NCBI RefSeq assembly: GCF_042685265.1
Contig: NZ_JBHUMX010000036.1
DNA from: Oceanobacillus_B kapialis
GTDB taxonomy: Bacteria; Bacillota; Bacilli; Bacillales; Amphibacillaceae
Reading direction: 5' to 3' (one strand)
DNA length: 64,000 nucleotides
In this document: positions 1-8,847 of the stretch, piece by piece
How positions within the stretch are numbered: position 1 is the stretch's first letter
Layout: the number at the start of each line of letters is the position of its first letter
The notes under the pieces: model-generated
Databases searched by the model: none
What the model was told of the DNA's origin: nothing
Seen by the model: the letters and a program-made list of their open reading frames with translations, nothing else
Translations under genes and position numbers: made by a program

Positions 1-886
1 TTTCTAAAGATTGGTTTGTAGCAGATATTATGCGCACGTCAACTTTCCTGGGCTTTGTCGCACCAATTGCTTCTATCTCGCCCTCTTGCAAAGCTCGCAG
101 AATCTTTACTTGCGCCCCTAATGGCATATCTCCAATTTCATCAAGAAATAAGGTACCACCATCAGCTAATTGAAACTTCCCTAACTTGCCACCTTTTCTT
201 GCATCTGTAAAAGCCCCTTCTTCATACCCAAAAAGCTCAGATTCTAATAAATTCTCTGGGATGGCAGCACAATTCACCTTTATAAAAGGTTTGTTATTAC
301 GTTCACTCAAGTGATGGATACTATGGGCAAACAGTTCCTTGCCTGTGCCGCTCTCTCCTGTAAGCATAATCGAAACATCACCCGGAGCGACTTTTTTAAT
401 TTTATTCTTTATTATATTTAAGGAAGAGGAGCTTCCTACAATATCATGCAGGGAATACGTATTACCGTACTGATTTCGCAACTGGTTCCGATAATGCTCC
501 AGTTCCAGCAAAAGATCCTTTATATGACTATTCATTTTTAACCATTCTTCTGTGTCACGGTAAAGTACGGTACCAACCGCTCCAATCACCTTTCCCTCTG
601 AGCGCACGGGGATTCTATTCGCTATCATATGATTCCCTCGGATGTATTGAAGATCGGCAATTTCCTCTTTTCCGCTTTTGGCAACGATATGCATTCTCGT
701 GTTTTCAATGATTTCTGTGACATGTACACCAATAGCTTCTTCCTTTTTAACGTCAAGAAACTCGCAGTAGCTATTATTTAAGTAAGTGATCAGTCCCTCA
801 CGATCTACAACAACTAAGCAATGATATGCATTTTCGCAAACGGTTTCAAAAATTTCCTCCTTATAATCTTCCTTAAAAGGCAGCAT
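1..886 (-). CDS. PAS / sigma-54 interaction domain transcriptional activator (3' end outside window)
   Basis: The reading frame runs from an ATG at 886 off the left edge, so the C-terminal part is missing. A G-rich ribosome binding site lies just upstream of the ATG. About 295 residues are visible. The first ~120 residues form a PAS-like sensor (contains VVVDREGLITYLN). A AAA+ sigma-54 interaction domain starts near residue 150, with Walker A GESGTGKE, the GAFTDA loop that contacts sigma-54, and Walker B LFLDEIGDMP. Proteins of this layout (RocR/YplP/PrdR types) activate sigma-54 promoters in response to a small molecule. The DNA-binding domain would lie beyond the window, and the target operon is probably there too. 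No signal identifies the ligand. The class is certain, the specific role is not. Confidence 0.9.
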   Translation of the reverse strand, partial: MLPFKEDYKEEIFETVCENAYHCLVVVDREGLITYLNNSYCEFLDVKKEEAIGVHVTEIIENTRMHIVAKSGKEEIADLQYIRGNHMIANRIPVRSEGKVIGAVGTVLYRDTEEWLKMNSHIKDLLLELEHYRNQLRNQYGNTYSLHDIVGSSSSLNIIKNKIKKVAPGDVSIMLTGESGTGKELFAHSIHHLSERNNKPFIKVNCAAIPENLLESELFGYEEGAFTDARKGGKLGKFQLADGGTLFLDEIGDMPLGAQVKILRALQEGEIEAIGATKPRKVDVRIISATNQSLE

Positions 887-959
887 TTTTATCCCCCCTT
901 CTCTTCTAGAAACCAGCTATACTCTATGGCAAACTCTCATAAACTAGTACGTCATCAGA

Positions 960-1550
960 TTAAAATGTCCTGCCACCAATCCGCTTTAATAAAACTTTTT
1001 TCCAGCTATCAGCAAGCGGTTCACATTTTGCTAGCTCGTTTGCCAACTGGAGATCTCCCTTGTTTTGATGCATGACTTCATTACAGGCGGCAATTGTCCA
1101 ATTCGGGTGTGGGCGATCAAGTAATACTAAATCCGTCCCGGCTTGAATCTCCCCTTCCTGTAACACACGAAAATACCAGCCTGTCTTTCCGGTCTTGAGC
1201 ATGTTTAATGCCATTTTCTTATCTAGGAACCTAGCATCCGATTTAGGATGGGATACTTGCAGTACAGTATTTCCGACAGCATAAGTATCGCCAATACAGA
1301 CCGTTTGCTCCGCCATTTCCAATACAGCCATATCCTCTCCAAATTCACCAAAATCAGTAAAAGGCATATCCATTAATTCATTCCAATAGGTGTAGTGCTG
1401 AATTGGATAGCAAAAAAGGGCCTTATCTAAATTATCTGTTGCTTTATTGCCTTCCAACCCCGTTTTCCTGACAAACGTCTTTATTTCAGAATGTGGAGCA
1501 AATCTGTATTGGTCCCCAATATATATTTTATGTACATAAGGCTCCTCCAT
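960..1550 (-). CDS. MOSC-domain protein, YiiM/YflK-like
   Basis: This is a 196-residue protein. MOSC domains carry or receive sulfur from the molybdenum cofactor or related chemistry, and the YiiM branch is linked to detoxification of N-hydroxylated compounds. The visible family signature is GLEGNKATDN near the start, followed by FGEDMAV, IGDTYAVG, a VLQVSHPK strand and TGWYFRVLQEGEI. In most relatives the VSQPR-like strand is followed by a conserved Cys. Here the equivalent stretch reads VSHPKSDARF with no Cys. The gene is divergent from msrA, with about 90 bp between the two starts. Function is assigned at family level only, and loss of the Cys may mean altered or lost chemistry. Confidence 0.75.
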   Translation of the reverse strand: MEEPYVHKIYIGDQYRFAPHSEIKTFVRKTGLEGNKATDNLDKALFCYPIQHYTYWNELMDMPFTDFGEFGEDMAVLEMAEQTVCIGDTYAVGNTVLQVSHPKSDARFLDKKMALNMLKTGKTGWYFRVLQEGEIQAGTDLVLLDRPHPNWTIAACNEVMHQNKGDLQLANELAKCEPLADSWKKVLLKRIGGRTF

Positions 1551-1645
1551 TATCTCACCTGCTTCATGTATGATATAGTATCTTTATTCTATAATGAAAA
1601 ATAATGTATCAAAAGTATAACATAGACAAACTGGAGGAATATAAA

Positions 1646-2170
1646 ATGGCTGAATATAAGAAAGCAATTTTTGCTGGTGGATGTTTCTGGTGTATGGTGA
1701 AACCATTCGATCAGTGGGACGGAGTACAACAAGTCATTTCAGGTTACACAGGCGGGCATGTAGAGAACCCCACCTATGAGCAAGTAAAAGCTGGCGACAC
1801 TGGGCATTACGAAGCAGTCGAAATCACATACAATCCTGAGATAATCTCTTATCCTGAAATACTAGAATTATACTGGCATCAAATCGACCCTACCGATGAC
1901 GGCGGGCAATTTCAAGACCGTGGTGATTCTTATCGCGCAGCTATTTTTTATAGTGATGAAGCACAGCAGGAAGCCGCTGAACTTTCCAAACAAAAGCTTG
2001 CAGCAAGTGGTCGCTTTACTAAACCAATCGTGACACAGATTTTACCTGCAGCTACATTCTACCCCGCCGAGGAGTACCATCAGGACTTTTATAAGAAAAA
2101 TGAGCAAGAATATAAGGAAGATCGGGCAAAATCAGGTAGGGATGAATTTATTGAAGAGAACTGGAAATAA
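1646..2170 (+). CDS. msrA: Peptide-methionine (S)-S-oxide reductase
   Basis: MsrA reduces the S-epimer of methionine sulfoxide in oxidised proteins and in free methionine, in the cytoplasm. The 174-residue product begins close to the catalytic motif GCFWCMVKPF. It also shows SGYTGGHVENPTYEQV, the GHYEAVEI segment and the YHQDFY motif near the C terminus. The ATG at 1646 is preferred over an in-frame ATG at 1604 because GGAGG lies 8-12 bases upstream of it and because family members start at this point. No msrB gene is fused or adjacent. It is divergent from the MOSC gene and followed by a convergent-free gap before the MFS gene. Confidence 0.95.
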   Translation: MAEYKKAIFAGGCFWCMVKPFDQWDGVQQVISGYTGGHVENPTYEQVKAGDTGHYEAVEITYNPEIISYPEILELYWHQIDPTDDGGQFQDRGDSYRAAIFYSDEAQQEAAELSKQKLAASGRFTKPIVTQILPAATFYPAEEYHQDFYKKNEQEYKEDRAKSGRDEFIEENWK

Positions 2171-2300
2171 TTCCATCCTTTTATATGGAAGGGTCTAAGT
2201 GGTCACCGCTCTTTTTAAATAGCTAAGTTCTATCTATCACTCATCGCGAGATAGTAGTATAATAGCCTTTGTATATTTTTTTAGATTAGGAGCGGATGTT

Positions 2301-3476
2301 TTGTTCAATCGTGATTCTCTAACACCATTAAAAATGCTTTTATTTAGCTTCCATGCGACGAATACAATCATTCTTAGTTATCTACCTTTGTATTTAAAAT
2401 ATAAGGGGTTAAATGGGACAGAAATAGGATGGGTGCTAGCCGTCGGGCCACTTGCATCCATCTTTGCCCAACCGTTTTGGGGATATATGAGTGATAAATT
2501 TAAAACCGTCAAACGAATAATTCAAATATGTGTTGTGGGCCTTCTGGTTACAAGCGTTATCTTTTTCCAAATGAATACTTTACTGGCGATCATCCTAATG
2601 GGCGCTATTTTCTACTTTTTTGTAACGCCTATTGGGGCATTGGGAGATAGTTTAGCCCAGAGGCGTGCAGAGCATTTCGGTGTTTCATTTGGTGCCATTC
2701 GCTGGTGGGGATCGGTAGGATTTGCCACTTCTTCTTTAATCATCGGAGAAGTTCTTACAAGAGTAGGAATTGAATACATGATTATTCCATTTCTATGCTT
2801 CGGGGTCCTTGCCTTAATTGTTACCTTTTGGCTTACGGATGTTAAAGTCGACTCGGAACCTGTTAAATTAAAAGATGTAAGTGCTATTATTAAAAATAAG
2901 TCGTTTGTTATCTTCTTGTTCCTTATTTTGTTTTTAACCATTACACATCGAGCAAATGACAGTTATATTGGCCTTTATATTTCACAGCTTGGCGGGAGTG
3001 AAGGATTGGTCGGCTTTGCTTGGTTTACCGGAGTATTAACAGAAGCGCTTGTGTTTGCTACAGCGGGTTTTTGGTTCCGAAAATTTCATCCACTTGTGTT
3101 CATAATAGTTGCTGGTGCTATTTACAGCGTCAGATGGTTTATTTACGCGTCTGTTGATAACCCGCTTCATATTATTGGATTGCAATTTCTACATGGGTTA
3201 ACGTTCGGTGTTTTCTATCTTGCAGCGTTTAATTATGTTTCGAGACTTATCCCAAGGCTATTACAATCAACTGGCCATCTGGTCTTTTTTGCGACTTTCT
3301 TTGGTGTATCAGGAATTGTCGGATCATTAGTGGGAGGTTCCATTATTGATTCGCTTGGAGGCGAAACGTTGTACTTGGGAATGGGGATTCTAGCAACAAT
3401 GGGAACGATCTTAATTACCCTTTATCATCTGTTACCATTTGGAAAAGAAGCATATGTGCATCAACGAGATCGTTAA
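2301..3476 (+). CDS. MFS permease, PPP/LacY-like family (YwbF-like)
   Basis: This is a 391-residue membrane protein with about 12 hydrophobic segments. Its start resembles the MFS_1-like / PPP (phenylpropionate permease) family that includes B. subtilis YwbF and E. coli HcaT. It has the short loop motif GYMSDKFKTVKR after segment 2 and RRAEHFGVSFGAIRWWGSVGFA in the middle, which is typical of this branch. The substrate is not known; relatives are annotated as sugar or aromatic acid permeases. Translation most likely starts at a TTG at 2301, preceded by TTAGGAGCGG. The nearby ATG at 2296 is out of frame. A strong bidirectional terminator follows the stop codon. Confidence 0.8.
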   Translation: MFNRDSLTPLKMLLFSFHATNTIILSYLPLYLKYKGLNGTEIGWVLAVGPLASIFAQPFWGYMSDKFKTVKRIIQICVVGLLVTSVIFFQMNTLLAIILMGAIFYFFVTPIGALGDSLAQRRAEHFGVSFGAIRWWGSVGFATSSLIIGEVLTRVGIEYMIIPFLCFGVLALIVTFWLTDVKVDSEPVKLKDVSAIIKNKSFVIFLFLILFLTITHRANDSYIGLYISQLGGSEGLVGFAWFTGVLTEALVFATAGFWFRKFHPLVFIIVAGAIYSVRWFIYASVDNPLHIIGLQFLHGLTFGVFYLAAFNYVSRLIPRLLQSTGHLVFFATFFGVSGIVGSLVGGSIIDSLGGETLYLGMGILATMGTILITLYHLLPFGKEAYVHQRDR

Positions 3477-3509
3477 AAAAGGCTGGAGCAATTGCTCCAG
3501 CCTTTTTTC
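3475..3509. terminator. Bidirectional Rho-independent terminator between MFS gene and pbuG
   Basis: A perfect 22-base palindrome at 3481-3502 (GGCTGGAGCAATTGCTCCAG core) is flanked by A6 on the left and T6 on the right. It can therefore terminate transcripts from both convergent genes. Confidence 0.92.
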
Positions 3510-3521
3510 TACCTATTAAAA

Positions 3522-4856
3522 CTAACTTAAAAAGATAAAGTACAGTACAAAGATGACAAATAATAGATACATAATCGGGTGTATTTCTTTACCGCGCCCT
3601 TTTAACAGCATGGTGATTGGATAGAAGATAAATCCAATGGCAATTCCTGTTGCGATGCTATAAGTTAATGGCATTGTGACAACAGTTAAGAATGCTGGTA
3701 CGGCAATTTCGAATTGGTCCCACTCAATATCTTTCAGAGAAGCTGCCATCAAAACACCGACAATAATAAGCGCAGGGGCTGTTACTTCATTTGTGACGAT
3801 ACTTAAAAGTGGTGAGAAGAACAATGCTAATAAGAAGAATCCAGCTGTGACCACAGCGGTAAATCCTGAACGTCCACCTGCTCCTACCCCTGCAGTAGAT
3901 TCTACATAAGAGGTTGTAGTAGATGTTCCAAGTGATGCCCCAACAACCGTTGCTGCAGAATCTGCAAACAATGCTTTACCAGCACGCGGAAGTTTATTGT
4001 CCTTCATCAATCCAGCCTGTGTGGCTACTGCTACAAGCGTACCTGCAGTATCAAAGAAATCAACAAATAAGAATGTTAAGATGACGACAAGCATTTCAAG
4101 TGTGAAAATATCACCGAAATGTGAGAATGCTTGACCAAAAGTTGGTGCAAGACTAGGTACTTCCCCAACAATTCCACCTAATCCCTGTGGTGGAGAGATT
4201 AATCCAACGATCATGCCGACAATAGCCGTAATAACCATTCCATAAAAAATACCGCCTTTAAACCCTAATGCAAGTAAAATTACAGAGATTATAATACCAA
4301 ATACAGCAAGCAATACAGTTGGCGAAGTTAAATCACCAAGTGCTAGCAATGTAGCATCATCTCCAACGATGATGTTGGCATTCTGAAATCCCACAAACGC
4401 AATGAATAAACCAATACCTGCACCCACAGCCATTTTCAAGTTGGCCGGAATTGCGTTAATAATTTTTTCCCTTAGGCCCGTTAATGTTAAAACGATAAAA
4501 ATAAGTCCAGAAGCTAACACACCTGAAAGAGCTGTTTCCCAAGGAATGCCCGATCCTAATACAACCGTATATGCGAAAAAGGCATTTATTCCCATTCCCG
4601 GTGCAAGGCCAATTGGATATCTCGCGATAATTCCCATAAACAATGTACCAACTGCAGCGGCAATCGCAGTTGCTGTAAAGATTGCCCCTTGATCCATTCT
4701 GGTAACACCTTCAGGTAATTGATCGATACCTTCTAACGAAAGTGTTGACGGGTTAACAAATAAAATGTAAGCCATAGCCAAGAAAGTGGTAAGCCCGGCC
4801 ATAAACTCCGTTCTATAATTTGTTCCTAATTCTTCAAAGCGAAAATACTTTTTCAC
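3522..4856 (-). CDS. pbuG: Guanine/hypoxanthine permease, NCS2 AzgA-type
   Basis: This is a 444-residue membrane protein of the AzgA/PbuG branch of nucleobase transporters, which import guanine and hypoxanthine with protons. The start FEELGTNYRTEFMAGLTTFL is diagnostic of the branch. So are FVNPSTL, GMGINAFFAYTVV, GIGLFIAFVGFQNA, FVDFFDTAGTLVAVA and the SAATVVGASLGTSTTTSYVES block. The mRNA leader carries a guanine-type purine riboswitch and terminator, which supports the guanine/hypoxanthine assignment over a uracil or xanthine permease. In B. subtilis, pbuG follows guaA directly. Here about 5 kb of other genes lie between them. Confidence 0.93.
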   Translation of the reverse strand: MKKYFRFEELGTNYRTEFMAGLTTFLAMAYILFVNPSTLSLEGIDQLPEGVTRMDQGAIFTATAIAAAVGTLFMGIIARYPIGLAPGMGINAFFAYTVVLGSGIPWETALSGVLASGLIFIVLTLTGLREKIINAIPANLKMAVGAGIGLFIAFVGFQNANIIVGDDATLLALGDLTSPTVLLAVFGIIISVILLALGFKGGIFYGMVITAIVGMIVGLISPPQGLGGIVGEVPSLAPTFGQAFSHFGDIFTLEMLVVILTFLFVDFFDTAGTLVAVATQAGLMKDNKLPRAGKALFADSAATVVGASLGTSTTTSYVESTAGVGAGGRSGFTAVVTAGFFLLALFFSPLLSIVTNEVTAPALIIVGVLMAASLKDIEWDQFEIAVPAFLTVVTMPLTYSIATGIAIGFIFYPITMLLKGRGKEIHPIMYLLFVIFVLYFIFLS

Positions 4857-4887
4857 GCCTTTTCCTCCTCTTTCCTATCATGCTTAA

Positions 4888-4930
4888 AATAGAAAAACGC
4901 GCATGATCAGTGACCAGGCGCGTTTCTAAA
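4888..4930 (-). terminator. Riboswitch-controlled terminator upstream of pbuG
   Basis: On the minus strand GAAACGCGC (4918-4926) pairs with GCGCGTTTTTC (4892-4902), followed by a T-rich tract. The element lies between the purine aptamer and the pbuG start. A segment just upstream (CTTTTCTGC, 4931-4939) is complementary to GCAGAAAAG at the 3' side of aptamer P1. This could form the competing antiterminator, although its overlap with the terminator stem is not exact, so the switching fold is inferred. Confidence 0.75.
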
Positions 4931-4992
4931 TGCAGAAAAGACGAATAAGGTAGCTAAACGGGTTCTCCCGCAATCTACAATAATGGCTTTTC

Positions 4993-5059
4993 TGCGTAGT
5001 CAGATCATTTACGGCGATCTGGTAGAAACTCTGGGCCATATTCCCTAAATTATACGCAT
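4993..5059 (-). ncRNA. Purine riboswitch aptamer (guanine type) for pbuG
   Basis: The minus strand reads ATAAT, then AATATGG, AGTTTCTACC, CCGTAAAT and GACTACG. These are the conserved core blocks of the purine riboswitch. P1 pairs TGCGTA with TACGCA, and P3 pairs CAGATC with GATCTG. The base equivalent to nucleotide 74 is C (GACTA rather than GATTA), which specifies guanine or hypoxanthine over adenine. Ligand binding is expected to favour the downstream terminator and lower pbuG expression. Confidence 0.93.
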
Positions 5060-5173
5060 ATCTATTAATTCCTTATTTATAATACTAGTTAATGTAGCTT
5101 AAGTCAACCAAAGGCGAACGATATTCTTATTGAAAGCGTTATTGTTCGCTTTACCAAATTATAATAAAAAATC

Positions 5174-6001
5174 TTATTGCATAACCTCTTTCACATACTG
5201 GGTGATCTCTTCACTTTGTTTATCAAGGTTTTTAATGTCTTCCATAAATTCCACCATTACCTGAGACTGGTCATCTGTAGAGGTGGAGATTTCTTCAATA
5301 CTATGTTTAAGATTACTGATGCTTGTCTGTATTTCAGATAAAGACTGCCCTATTGTACCAACAGCTTCTTTCGTACCATCAGAAAGTTTGCGAATTTCAT
5401 CTGCTACCACCCCGAAACCAAGACCTGCTTCCCCAGATCGAGCTGCTTCAATGGCTGCATTTAAACCTAATAGATTTGTTTCTGTTGAAATACCTTCAAT
5501 CAACTGAACAACTTTACTAATTTCTTCTGAGTTAGCTGTTGCGATAGAAGCTTGATCGTTAATATTGTTGCTTGTTGCGGATAGTTCTTCTGCCTGTGCA
5601 GCTACATGCTCTACTTTTCCTTGCAGGCTGTTTATAATTCCGCGAAGCTCTAATAGCTCATTCCCAACTTCCTCTTCTTCCTCGAGTGTCGTACTAATCA
5701 TCAGGGCTCCGATAATCTCTCCATGTTCATCTTTTAGTGGAGAAGATGAGCTTTGTATCGCGACACCAACATATTCTTTTGGAATATGTTCGTTTGTTTT
5801 TTCTCCAGCTATCGCTTTTAATAGAGCTTGATTTTCCTCTTTCATAGCAAAGTCACCGGCTCTCACTCCGATGTCATAGCTTTTTGAAGGTGAAAAGTAG
5901 ACGTAGTTCTCTTTATCTGTTACTGCAATAATTGTATTCTCCCCGAGTATTTCCTTTAATAAAGGAGCAATACTCACCATCGCTTTAAGTGTTGGATGCA
6001 T
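5174..6001 (-). CDS. Soluble methyl-accepting chemotaxis-like signalling protein (YfmS-like)
   Basis: This 275-residue protein has no membrane segment. An N-terminal ~110-residue PAS-like sensor (IIAVTDKENYVYFSPS, GALMISTTLEEEEE) leads into a short coiled-coil chemoreceptor signalling domain. The conserved hairpin tip is visible as NLLGLNAAIEAARSGEAG and GFGVVADEIRKL. The architecture matches B. subtilis YfmS, a small soluble chemoreceptor that can interact with CheA/CheW. The start is separated by only ~14 bp from the stop of the next paralogue upstream, so the two form an operon. The ligand is unknown. It belongs to the block inserted between guaA and pbuG. Confidence 0.85.
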   Translation of the reverse strand: MHPTLKAMVSIAPLLKEILGENTIIAVTDKENYVYFSPSKSYDIGVRAGDFAMKEENQALLKAIAGEKTNEHIPKEYVGVAIQSSSSPLKDEHGEIIGALMISTTLEEEEEVGNELLELRGIINSLQGKVEHVAAQAEELSATSNNINDQASIATANSEEISKVVQLIEGISTETNLLGLNAAIEAARSGEAGLGFGVVADEIRKLSDGTKEAVGTIGQSLSEIQTSISNLKHSIEEISTSTDDQSQVMVEFMEDIKNLDKQSEEITQYVKEVMQ

Positions 6002-6015
6002 GTGTTTAAATCTCC

Positions 6016-6849
6016 TTAATTTTGTTTTGTAATCTTTTTCATTGAACTCACGATTTTTTTACTCTTGTTATCAAGATTTTGGATATCATCCATGAACTCA
6101 ACCATAATTTTAGATTGTTCTTCTGAAGACGAAGATACTTCATTAATACTTAAGGTAAGATTTTCAATACTGGAACGAACCTCACTTAGTGATTTGCCAA
6201 TCGTTTTGACAGCTTCTCTTGTATTATCTGATAGTTTTCGGATTTCATCTGCCACTACACCAAAGCCTTTTCCGGCTTCTCCTGATCGAGCTGCTTCTAT
6301 TGCGGCATTTAAACCGAGAAGATTTGTCTGATTGGAAATTTGGTCAATTAATTGAACGACTTCTCCAATATGCTTGGAATTCTCATTCGCATTAGTTGCC
6401 TGTTCATTAATATCACTGCTTGTAGCTGATAATTCTTCTGCTTGTGCTGCCACATGTTGCACTTTTCCTTGAAGACTATCAATGACCTGGCTAATGCTTT
6501 CTACTTCTTTATCTAATCGGACTTGATGCTCTAACGTTCTACTCATCGATAGTAATCCTACGATTTCGCCCAAATCATCTTTAATTGGCAAAATGTCCGT
6601 AACCACAGGTACCCCAAAAATCGCCGGGTCCATCGTAGCATCACTTATTTTTTCACCTTTGATAGCACGCGCATATGGTTCAATATCAGGTATAGCAGGA
6701 GTCCCTACTTCAACATCAAGTTTAATTTTCGTCGATGGCTCAAAGTAAACAAATTTCTCTGTATCGATAATCCCCAAAGCGGCAGTTGGACCGAGGGTAT
6801 CTTTTATAATAGGTGCAAGGTTAACGACTGCCTGTAAGTTGCTGTTCAT
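6016..6849 (-). CDS. Soluble methyl-accepting chemotaxis-like signalling protein, paralogue
   Basis: This is a 277-residue paralogue of the gene downstream, with the same layout: an N-terminal PAS-like sensor beginning MNSNLQAVVNLAPIIKD, then a signalling coiled coil with NLLGLNAAIEAARSGEAG and GFGVVADEIRKLS. The frame is open from 6957, but the ATG at 6849 is chosen because GGAG precedes it by a normal distance and because the product then aligns at its N terminus with its neighbour. The sensor halves are far more different than the signalling halves, which suggests different ligands feeding one output. Confidence 0.84.
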   Translation of the reverse strand: MNSNLQAVVNLAPIIKDTLGPTAALGIIDTEKFVYFEPSTKIKLDVEVGTPAIPDIEPYARAIKGEKISDATMDPAIFGVPVVTDILPIKDDLGEIVGLLSMSRTLEHQVRLDKEVESISQVIDSLQGKVQHVAAQAEELSATSSDINEQATNANENSKHIGEVVQLIDQISNQTNLLGLNAAIEAARSGEAGKGFGVVADEIRKLSDNTREAVKTIGKSLSEVRSSIENLTLSINEVSSSSEEQSKIMVEFMDDIQNLDNKSKKIVSSMKKITKQN

Positions 6850-7010
6850 AGTTAAGCTCCTTTTTTGACTTTTACATGATTTAACTGTTTTAATATCGGC
6901 TGTATGAACGGGAAAGTGAAGGAATTTGTCGAATTTTGATAAGAGGCCAATTTGCATTTCAAATAAACCGGGAGATAGGAAAACTCCAACGACTATACTA
7001 TTATTAACAA

Positions 7011-7060
7011 AAAAAGACCTTTATTCTTCACAATATATAAAGAATAAAGGTCACGTTTTT
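7011..7060 (-). terminator. Terminator after the YdcZ-type gene pair
   Basis: A 13-bp stem GACCTTTATTCTT / AAGAATAAAGGTC (7016-7028 and 7040-7052) has an A-run on its left side, which reads as a T-run on the minus strand. It sits about 20 bp past the stop at 7071. Confidence 0.88.
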
Positions 7061-7070
7061 AATATGGTAA

Positions 7071-7548
7071 CTAAATTTGTGCTGAATCAATCTTTTCCTC
7101 ATTAGAGCGTTTATTACCTTTGTAAATGAAATAAACAGCAATTATCATAAATAACATTGCAACAAGTCGCTCCCAGTCTAAAGGTATTACTAAACTATCG
7201 AACCACCCAAAGTGATCAATAATTACACTAATTGCAAGCTGTCCGCTGATGACTGCAACAATTGGTCGCTACGACCCCAATTCTCGGAACAGCAATGACT
7301 GAGAGGAGTAAGAATGCCGTCCCTAAAAACGCTGCGCTTAACTGCCAAACTGGTGCCGAAAAGATCCCTAATACATTACCTTGACCAAAAAATATAATAA
7401 TAATTGTCAAAAACACTAACCCAGTTAACATCGTTAAAAATGTCGTTTCAATTGTTCCACCTTTACGGCTGAAAGTTCCGTGCACGGATGATTGTGCACT
7501 TAATGTAATACCACCTAATAAGGTAAATAAAATCATTAATATATCCAT
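7071..7548 (-). pseudogene. YdcZ-family (DMT superfamily) small membrane transporter, frameshifted
   Basis: The reading frame from 7548 encodes ~97 residues of a five-segment YdcZ/DUF606 protein (MDILMILFTLLGGITLSAQS...AVPRIGVVAT) and then shifts. In the next frame the family sequence continues as IVAVISGQLAISVIIDHFGWF and ends at a TAG at 7071-7073. One extra base near 7260-7265 explains the break. The corrected product would be about 158 residues, close in size to its partner upstream. The two genes are 11 bp apart with a ribosome binding site between them, and probably encoded the two halves of one transporter. The substrate is unknown. It could be a true lesion or a sequencing error. Confidence 0.8.
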
Positions 7549-7559
7549 TATTAGACCTC

Positions 7560-7988
7560 CTAGTTAATTAATATAAGGGCAATGACCATAGAAATAACTG
7601 CAAATATTTTTTCTTTATTTATTTTCGTTTGTTTAATACCAAGCCATCCATAGTGTTCAATAACCATACTCATAATCAGTTGGCCAATAATTACTGTCAC
7701 CATTGTTATCCCTACACCAACAAAAGGAACACTAATAACGATAGCTGTTAAATATATAACTCCTAAGATTCCTCCAAGTAATGGCCATTTTGGTGCTTCC
7801 ATTGCATAGGAAAGTTTCCCCTTCCCAAAAAATAACCATAATAGTCCCATGAGGAGAGTGCCCATAAAGAAGTTATAAAAACTGGTTTCCAACTCTCCTA
7901 TTGTTTCACCAAGTTGGCCATATATTGCACTTTCGAAGCTTAGTGCTGTCCCTGCTAATACTGCTAAAATATAAGCTAAATAACGCAT
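7560..7988 (-). CDS. YdcZ-family (DMT superfamily) small membrane transporter
   Basis: This 142-residue protein has about five hydrophobic segments and belongs to the YdcZ/DUF606 family, which is usually encoded as tandem pairs. Recognisable parts are MRYLAYILAVLAGTAL, FESAIYGQLGE, a YLTAIVISVPFVGVGITM segment and GQLIMSMVIEHYGWLG. The ATG at 7988 is chosen over an upstream in-frame ATG because GGAGG lies 9-13 bases before it and the membrane segment then starts at once. It is co-transcribed with the frameshifted partner downstream. No substrate is established for close relatives. Confidence 0.8.
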   Translation of the reverse strand: MRYLAYILAVLAGTALSFESAIYGQLGETIGELETSFYNFFMGTLLMGLLWLFFGKGKLSYAMEAPKWPLLGGILGVIYLTAIVISVPFVGVGITMVTVIIGQLIMSMVIEHYGWLGIKQTKINKEKIFAVISMVIALILIN

Positions 7989-8169
7989 GAAATAACAACC
8001 TCCTAAATTCCCATATTTAAATATCAGATATCTACAACTCAACTTAGATTTCAGGCCACTGCTTTAAACCTTCATTTGGTTTCAAAATTAAATTGACATA
8101 TCGGGCTTTCCGATATGCCAATTTGAAAATTGGTATTACTTTTCTCATCTAGCGTGTGAATCTCTATGT

Positions 8170-8722
8170 TTACCCATTATTTTGGTTAATTAGTTTAACA
8201 AACGTATCCACAAAAGATTGAAGGAATTGAATTGTATCATCGTTATTAATTTTGCCATCCTCATCTAACAATGTTGCAACATTTGCCAAATATACCTCTG
8301 GCTGCTGAACAACCGGCATATCCAAAAACACAAGAGATTGTCTTAAGTGGTGATTAGCCCCGAAACCGCTCAAGTTTTTAGGAGAGTTACTAATTACAGC
8401 AGCTGGCTTACCTTTCCAGACACTATCTTTCATCGGACGGGAGCCAACATCCATAGCATTTTTTAATACACCAGGGACAGAACGATTGTACTCTGGGGTA
8501 ACAAATAGAACAGCTTCAAATTCTTTGACTTTGTTTCGGAAATGCGTCCATGATTCAGGTGGCTTATTCTCATCATCAAAATCTTGATTATACAACGCCA
8601 GCTCACCAATTGGGATGATTTCCGTCTCAAATTCACTAGGGCAAATCCATCACATTCTTTGCAACTTTTCTGGAGAAAGATTCTTTGCGTAATGACCCTA
8701 CTAATACTGCAATTTTTCTCAT
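8170..8722 (-). pseudogene. NAD(P)H-dependent FMN reductase, frameshifted
   Basis: From an ATG at 8722 (MRKIAVLVGSLRKESFSRK, the flavin phosphate-binding start of this family) the frame reaches a stop after about 27 codons. The family sequence resumes one frame over as PSEFETEIIPIGELALYNQD and runs to the stop at 8170. The second part holds FVTPEYNRSVPGVLKNAMD and SNSPKNLSGFGANHHLRQ, typical of the azoreductase-like FMN reductases. One extra C in a CCC run near 8640 would account for the shift. The corrected protein would be ~183 residues, the normal family length. It may act in quinone or azo-compound reduction with the adjacent VOC and MarR genes. It could be a real pseudogene or a base-calling error. 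Confidence 0.82.
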
Positions 8723-8847
8723 TTTTAGCACCCTCTCTCTTGTTAGTAAAATGAATAATCTCCTAATCTTTAAATGACAGATTGAATCGTTATTAAACTA
8801 TTACATCCATGCAATGCTGAACTTTAATCTAAAAACATACCAAATTA

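Noticed and set aside
2169..2190. Possible terminator after msrA (TTCCAT...ATGGAA)
   Set aside because: The stem is only 6 bp and no T-run follows.
2612..2941. Minus-strand 109-codon frame inside the MFS gene
   Set aside because: Shadow of the coding strand; no binding site and atypical composition.
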